This document shows positions 58,428-64,000 of a stretch of DNA of 64,000 nucleotides, in pieces. Numbering within the stretch: the first letter of the stretch is position 1; the number at the start of each line of letters is the position of its first letter. Origin of the DNA: Membranipora membranacea (lineage: Eukaryota; Bryozoa; Gymnolaemata; Cheilostomatida; Membraniporidae); the NCBI GenBank assembly GCA_914767715.1, contig OU612067.1, positions 28,618,162 to 28,682,161 on the forward strand. The letters are read 5' to 3'. The notes beneath the pieces are model-generated. The model made no database searches and was not told the origin of the DNA. It worked only from the letters and a program-made list of their open reading frames with translations. Made by a program: the position numbers and the translations under genes.

Positions 58428-58534
58428 TCTGTAAAACACCAGGTATAACATGAGTGTAAAGGCAAGCGCAATGATTCTCTAAAAGTAAGGTATATAAACT
58501 CATTCAACTTTATCAGTGAATATCAAGACTTACC
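58428..58534 (-). other. 5'-UTR intron of the deaminase-like gene
   Basis: A 105-bp GT-AG intron (58533-58429) with donor GAG|GTAAGT and acceptor TTTTACAG|AG. It lies 9 bp upstream of the chosen start codon and supports transcription from the minus strand, with a non-coding first exon above 58533. Confidence 0.65.
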
Positions 58535-60915
58535 TCACTATTCTTGAGCCACGAGTGATTGCAAAGCAGACACTTATAGAGTACCCCAAGCAGGTTAGCA
58601 TAAAGTTGGCAGTTAGTGAAAATCTATTCTCAGTTCAAGCACCTGACCCTAGATCAAGCTCGATCCAATATTACTGCTTGGCGAGAGCACACCTTCTACT
58701 GGTAAGCCCACAGAGGCACCTCCAAATACTGGCAAACTGGATTGTACTTGATCTTTCTTTGCCAAGTAAAAAATCAAACTTATACAATGTGACAGGATCG
58801 TAATGTTACCTTCTCGGGATCAGTTTTAGTTATCGGTGTTTATCCAAAGTGCTGTGCTGTGACGACAAGTGTCTGCACTGATAAGTAATGAACTGTTTTA
58901 TTGTGAACCATGTCTTCTGTTATATGACCGAGCTAAATGACTCAAGGCACTTGATAACGATAAGAGGAAAGATAAGGAACTAAACTGAATACTATGGAAA
59001 GAGGGCTTCTTCCCCCCCCCCCCCCCGACTTTTTGTGTAGGTTAGAGTCAAGTCTTTTTTTAGTTTATTACACGCTTAACTGCTTTGACTATATATACAG
59101 TTGAATATCTTATAGATTTTTTAGAAAGTGAGCTAAAGTGCTATAAATACAGCTTCCAATTTTTGCTATAATCCCAAGTTGCAGTTATCATCTCGAGTTG
59201 ATAGTTTAAGGGTAGTTTACACTATACAGTGTCAGGGGATCGGAGTGTGTAAAGAAAGTGCTCTGAAACCATTCCCAGATAAAAGCGTCCACATCCATAA
59301 GAAAAAGGCTGGATTCGGTTAAAATCTAGCGGCATGAAAAAGAAGGCCCGAGGTTTTGTTAAGGTCCTCAAGCAAGTGTGTGAAATGATGTAATATGTGA
59401 ATAGTATAACATCTCACCAAGTTAGGCTTAGATGTTTACTCAAAATGTGTTAAATGGTACATGTGATGATGTAGTTACGTAACACTTTCCTTTGCTGACC
59501 AGTAATTGATTGTAGATTACTTGAGAGTTACTTGAGCTTAGTTTTTGCATGATTGATTATCGTGTGGATTTACATGTAGCAGACATATTATGTTATAATT
59601 TTGGATTAACATAGATTGTGCGGGAACATGGTATGCCTTGTTTTCTGATCCAAGGCCAGAGCAGTGTTCGACTTGAGAGAGAGTGGACCTGTGCCAGCGT
59701 AATAAAAGAGCTTTAACCTTCAAGTACTAACTAGTGAATATGTAGACAGCATTATGTAATGGTGTTTACGCTTTCTCTATGAACCTCCCTGTCTAAGCTA
59801 GTGCGCCCTGCTCGACAACGTAGAGAAATAGAAAACAAATAAACAGGTCAAGGTTTTTGTTACATCCCCATAATACACCCTATTGAGGTTGGTATTTCAT
59901 TTCCCTCCTAAAATAGACCTCATTCACATTTGACAAGCTCTCCATGATTCAGTTTATTGACTGTGAAGTGTCCATGACTATGCTAAAGATAATTAAGGTC
60001 ATGCCTCGCCAAATTTTTTTTGGGGTTTCTCAATCCACATGATCAAAGAAGTCTAAACCCAAAATTTGGCGACGTTACGCCATGACGTGACGTCATGACG
60101 TGTCACTGAATTTCAGCAACATGCCAAAACCTATTGTCACTAACGTCCATATTGAAAGACATTGCAAGTTCTTGTAGCAAAAAATGCAGTTAATACATAA
60201 AGACTACCCTTATATCATCCAGCCATAACAACAATCATGTTCAATGCTTGATTTGACTTGAAAAAAATCGGCATTCAAATTCACATACTGATAGCTAAAC
60301 TAAGGTAAGTGTTGACAATGCTATAAAGAAAGTGAGCTGTGTCAATTGCTGTCCAAGGTGGAGAAATGTGATTACCCTAGTGCCCTCACTAGCCCAGTGC
60401 TGATCAGTATTGATGAAACAAAATTGATGTGCCAGTCAGTTGGAAATTTTGAATTATCTTACTCCTAAACTAGTCAAATTTTTGACTAAAATGCCCCTTT
60501 GCTGTACAAAACGAGTATAAATAGTATAAATATGTGAAAACAGTACTGAGACCACATTATTTTTCCTGCTAGGGGCATCCTCCAAAGCCTTAGTGAGGGC
60601 ACTGCGCATTTATTTTGAACCAAATAAAATTTTCGTGTTGGAGAAGGGGTATAATAAGAATGCCCATCATGCAGTTTTCCAGAGGCAGGCTGTAAACTCA
60701 ATATTCTTTTTGCCAGGCTATCTTCAAATAAAATATATATTGAGTGAACAATTGCATGGAAAATCCCTACAAACATATCCTTTTTGTATATTCCCAAGTT
60801 CCATATCAAAATCTCTACTCGAATTGAAATAAATGCCTCATGAATACAGCGGCAAATCCAACCATTTATGGTGTTTTGCCTGATATATTGCTGCACCAGA
60901 TTTGGCGTAGTAATA

Positions 60916-61196
60916 GGTAAATTCGCGACCTTGGTATATATATTAAATAATCAATAAATAAACAATGGAAATCCCATTTTCATTGGGAAATCCAACTGAA
61001 TCCAACTTGAATTCAAGTTGTCTCCCTATTACCAATGAGGAGATAATTCTAAGTTTCATGTCATGAAATTTAGAGCTATCTCCTCATTGGTAATAGGGAG
61101 ACAACTTGAATTCAGGTTGGATTTCCCAATGAAAATGGGATTTCCATTGATTATTTATTGATTATTTAATATAAATACCAAGGCCGCGAATTTACC
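60916..61196. mobile_element. 281-bp fold-back MITE with TA duplication
   Basis: Long inverted arms begin GGTAAATTCGCGACCTTGGT and end with the near-exact reverse complement. TA flanks both ends (60914-60915, 61197-61198), as for Tc1/mariner-type insertions. The arms are about 130 bp with few mismatches around a short centre. It lies inside the TTAA element. Confidence 0.85.
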
Positions 61197-61627
61197 TAAT
61201 ATAAGTCTCTAAAATCCAGTCATTTTGGTGCATTTTACAACAGTTCACAAGCTGGCTTATTAATTCCTGTCTGTTATTATAGAACTTTCCTTCTCTAGTA
61301 CTTGAAATTCATGTCAAGGCTTGTTCCTAGGATTAATTATCACAAATTAATTTAATTGGGACTACTTTGCGCTGCCAATCCTGGCTTGATACGATAAATG
61401 GTTGTGAGGCGTCTGAGCCAGATGCTCCCAGTTATTGACAGCTCCTATTCTTTTGCATGGGCAGCGGTGGCTTGAATTTCATAAATTGCCATCACATACA
61501 TAAGAAATTAAATTAAAGACAATTGAGGGTTTGGAAATTGCTAAACAAGGAATAGCTTCAATTAGAATGAAAAATCAAAGAAATCGGACCAGTAGCTCTC
61601 AAGTTAGTATTCTAGGCGAGGCATGAC

Positions 61628-62874
61628 CAGAGACTATAGATATAGAGACCTTCCACTTCGCATAAAATGCGAATAGCCAATCAGCGTTATTTAACGGTCA
61701 CGCCCACTTCTGGTTGTATAGTAAGCGCTGCTGCCTTAGACAGCAATGGCTTTCTCAATAAAATTTCAGGTTTTTCACCTGAGTTATTTGAGGCAAAATA
61801 ACCACAATCTTAATGACAAAACCAGATCAGACAGCAACAAAGTCACTATCAACTTGTTGTTGCATTCTTAGCCAGAGATTTATATTATACAGGCCTGTAT
61901 TTTTGTAAGAAAGTAAGGGGGCTGTGCAGTATAATCCATCATTGTTGCCCACTGCGATGTAATGATGGCCTGCCATAGGTTAGCTGTTGTAATGAGTTTC
62001 ACGGACAAAGTTTGTGTGAGGACAAGAGGAAGAGGGCTTCTTTTTGTTTGTTAATATATGCTCTAAGATTAATATAAAAAAATTTAATCATGGTGACTAG
62101 TACCAACCATACACACACATTCAAAACTGAAGTAAGAATGGCATCAGAGTAAAGTGCATCGTCAGCAGATTCATACTGACAATTCAATGCTGAAAAATGT
62201 ATAGAATTTACTGCATTGAGAGATAGAAGACCTCCCTCTCTGCCTCAAAGTTATTGTGGGATGGTTGAGGCTATGGAAAGTTTATTTTTACAAATCGCCT
62301 TGAAAACTTGTTTGGGCTTCATAGACAGATTCAGAGCAGTTCAAAGCACATATCTTCAGGCAACAATCAGCAGTATGCTGACTTGAAACGGGAAAACTTA
62401 GACTTTTTGAGGATGATACTTTTCTCAGACCTATGCTATAGAAAGTTTCTGTGCTGACCTAACTATTGAATTCAATTCAGTCACCGGAACTGGAGAATAT
62501 AACATCAGTGCTTGTTCACATTTAACTATTTTCACATTGAATATTCAATTTTCTATACATATGGGGGCTACATAACCAAAAGGTCATCCACCAAGTATTT
62601 TGTTTCCTTGATGCCTATATTTTATATAAAAGTCGCACATCTTAGATTTAATTTGTCCCAGTTGATATTATTGAGAGTTTTGTGTGAATGTACTTATAAA
62701 ATAAACAGCTAAATCATTCACCTTGTCAATTTTTGATAGTAAATTCATAGCACTGGGTACGCTTACCTCCAAGCAATTACCACCAGAAAGGGGCGGAGCC
62801 TAATTTTCAATGTGTTCGCATCGGTTATATACGTTATCATGGCAAGTGGAAGGTCTCTATATCTATAGTCTCTG
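61628..62874. mobile_element. hAT-like non-autonomous insertion (~1.25 kb)
   Basis: The TIR starts CAGAGACTATAGATATAGAG and is mirrored at the right end (CTATAGTCTCTG). The 7-8 bp GCATGAC(C) is duplicated directly on both sides (61621 and 62875), matching the 8-bp target duplication of hAT elements, whose ends often start CAG. No transposase frame was found. It landed inside the right terminal repeat of the TTAA element. Confidence 0.75.
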
Positions 62875-63225
62875 GCATGACCTTAAGTTCTCAAGGAAAC
62901 ACTTTATGTATAATAGAATATCATTGAGAAAAAACTATAGACAAACACAAAACACCCAAACAAAACACAGTGTTTTGTCTGTGGAAAAAATACTAAACAT
63001 GATGGTAGCAGGAATAGTTGGAATAGTATGTTACTACCATGTGCTGTATATATTATAATTATTATATTATCACATCAAATATATATCATGTAAATAATCA
63101 GGTATAAATAAAGGTTGAATAAAAATGAATATATATACATATATACATTTGTATGTATGTATATATAGCAGTATGCAAAATGCAGAATTATGCAAATATA
63201 TCATTATTTCATTACTAATTTATTT

Positions 63226-63919
63226 TCATTCCCTTCTGAATAAAAACTTGTCGTCACCCATAAGTTTGGCTAGCCTGTGATTGTAGGGTACAAAGAAATC
63301 ATCAAGAGCTTTCATCACATCATCACTGACTGGGTTTTTCTTTCCTTTGTTGAGGACATTTTCTGCCTCTTTCCCAGCAGCGCTGTACTGGAAAGGTAAT
63401 CCAAAATGCTTATACACCTTATCAATGGTGTCTACCTATAAGATCAATGAAATATATCAACATATATGCGAAAATTTTGTTGTCTTTACTACTGTTCAGC
63501 CTAATGTATCCTATCTGTACAATTACAATGTATCAAACACGGTCATGATGTGCAGTGGTGACCCAACTCTACCTGTTAATTGAATAGAATTAATCACCAT
63601 TTAGAACGGTTGTGACTTTACTGAGAACTTTAAGTGAAATTCCCCTCAAAAATCAAAGGGACAACACTCCAAATACTGGTTGTATCCAACACTATTGCCT
63701 AATTTTATTACAGTCATTACTGGCATGTGATATTTTACTTAATAATGATAGTAAGGTAATATCTTAATAAAGATGAGAAAGTCAGCGACAGCACATGATA
63801 TATAATTTTACCTCAGATGTGCTATACTCTTCCATCGTCGTGACTATTATTTGATCTTTTGATATGAATTTCATGGCTTCCTCTATATAGATCACATACA
63901 GACTGTGTTTGAGCAAATT
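63226..63919 (-). CDS. Sulfotransferase, C-terminal exons (5' part outside window)
   Basis: Two exons on the minus strand, 63919-63812 and 63435-63226, join in phase 0 and encode the last 105 residues. The first reads NLLKHSLYVIYIEEAMKFIS then IIVTTMEEYSTSE. The second has VDTIDKVYKHFGLPFQYS and ends near ALDDFFVPYNHRLAKLMGDD. The pattern SLYxxYLE, then a hydrophobic strand with EEY (EDY in most members), then FFxPYN, is the C-terminus of Golgi carbohydrate sulfotransferases. These transfer sulfate from PAPS to glycan chains. The PAPS-binding 5' loop must lie beyond the right edge, so the subfamily cannot be set. AATAAA lies 2 bp after the stop on the minus strand (63219-63224). Confidence 0.82.
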
Positions 63920-64000
63920 CTGAAAATAAAATAATATATGGCCTACTTAGAAATGTGCAAACAGTATGCTGATGATAAAATAATTTATATCAGAAAATGG

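Larger units (their letters stand above)
59997..62882. mobile_element. TTAA-flanked TIR element hosting other insertions
   Basis: The left end is TTAA|GGTCATGCCTCGCC (59993-60010). The right end is GGCGAGGCATGACC|TTAA, split by a later insertion, so GGCGAG ends at 61620 and GCATGACC|TTAA lies at 62875-62886. TTAA on both sides fits a piggyBac-type insertion, although the terminal bases (GG) are not the usual CC. No transposase was seen. Removing the two nested elements leaves about 1.36 kb. Confidence 0.6.
58535..63225. other. Intergenic, nested transposons
   Basis: No gene was recognised over 4.7 kb. The interval holds a poly-C tract (59012-59026), a TTAA-flanked element (59997-62882) and, inside it, a TA-flanked fold-back MITE and a hAT-like insertion. 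Open frames up to 136 codons (for example 60486-60896 minus) look random. Confidence 0.75.

Noticed and set aside
60065-60110. CRE-like regulatory cluster (repeated TGACGT)
   Set aside because: It lies inside a transposon, far from any gene start, so a regulatory call is not supported.
60486-60896. 136-codon minus-strand frame
   Set aside because: It lies inside the TTAA-flanked transposon, shows no transposase motif, and has no conserved features.

Overview
The window is nuclear DNA from an animal. Its genes are split by GT-AG introns of roughly 50 bp to a few kb, it is AT-rich, and between the genes it is full of fold-back elements and decayed LINE relics. The mix of conserved metazoan genes with a temptin-like protein, a caspase-like protein next to an ankyrin/multi-pass membrane exon, and a secreted deaminase-like gene suggests an early-branching animal. 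A demosponge is plausible, but this is inference from gene content and intron style only.

Layout from left to right. 1-1994: no convincing gene. 2009-12153 (minus): a 16-exon ACAD9 acyl-CoA dehydrogenase gene, phase-consistent throughout, with a tRNA-Cys(GCA), a TTAA-flanked fold-back element and a microsatellite in its introns. 12840-14545: two LINE reverse-transcriptase relics in opposite orientation. 15178-16525 (plus): MAGOH, the exon-junction-complex core protein, two exons. 20099-23630 (plus): an ankyrin plus multi-TM exon followed by three exons of a caspase-fold protease, possibly one gene. 24148-28739 (minus): JMJD8, complete in eight exons. 30085-30830: another LINE relic. 32263-34491 (plus): temptin-like, probably GPI-anchored protein with a tRNA-derived SINE in an intron. 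39653-43294 (plus): an unrecognised secreted protein. 44198-55623 (plus): a 14-exon ZIP4/ZIP12-type zinc transporter whose ectodomain carries a 60-bp coding minisatellite rich in histidine. 55999-56404: a 406-bp perfect palindrome. 57187-58419 (minus): a secreted protein with an AID/APOBEC-type zinc deaminase signature (HxE, then PC-x5-C). 59997-62882: nested transposons. 63226-63919 (minus): the 3' end of a sulfotransferase that runs out of the window.

The genes do not form an operon or pathway. They are independent eukaryotic transcription units: mitochondrial fatty-acid oxidation/complex I assembly (ACAD9), mRNA fate (MAGOH), ER lumen (JMJD8), zinc uptake (ZIP), secreted or surface proteins (temptin-like, deaminase-like, unknown) and glycan sulfation. 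All exon models below were built by reading splice sites and codon phase by eye. The most interesting items are the deaminase-like secreted protein, the ankyrin-TM/caspase locus, the repeat-expanded zinc-transporter ectodomain, and the palindromes and nested transposons.
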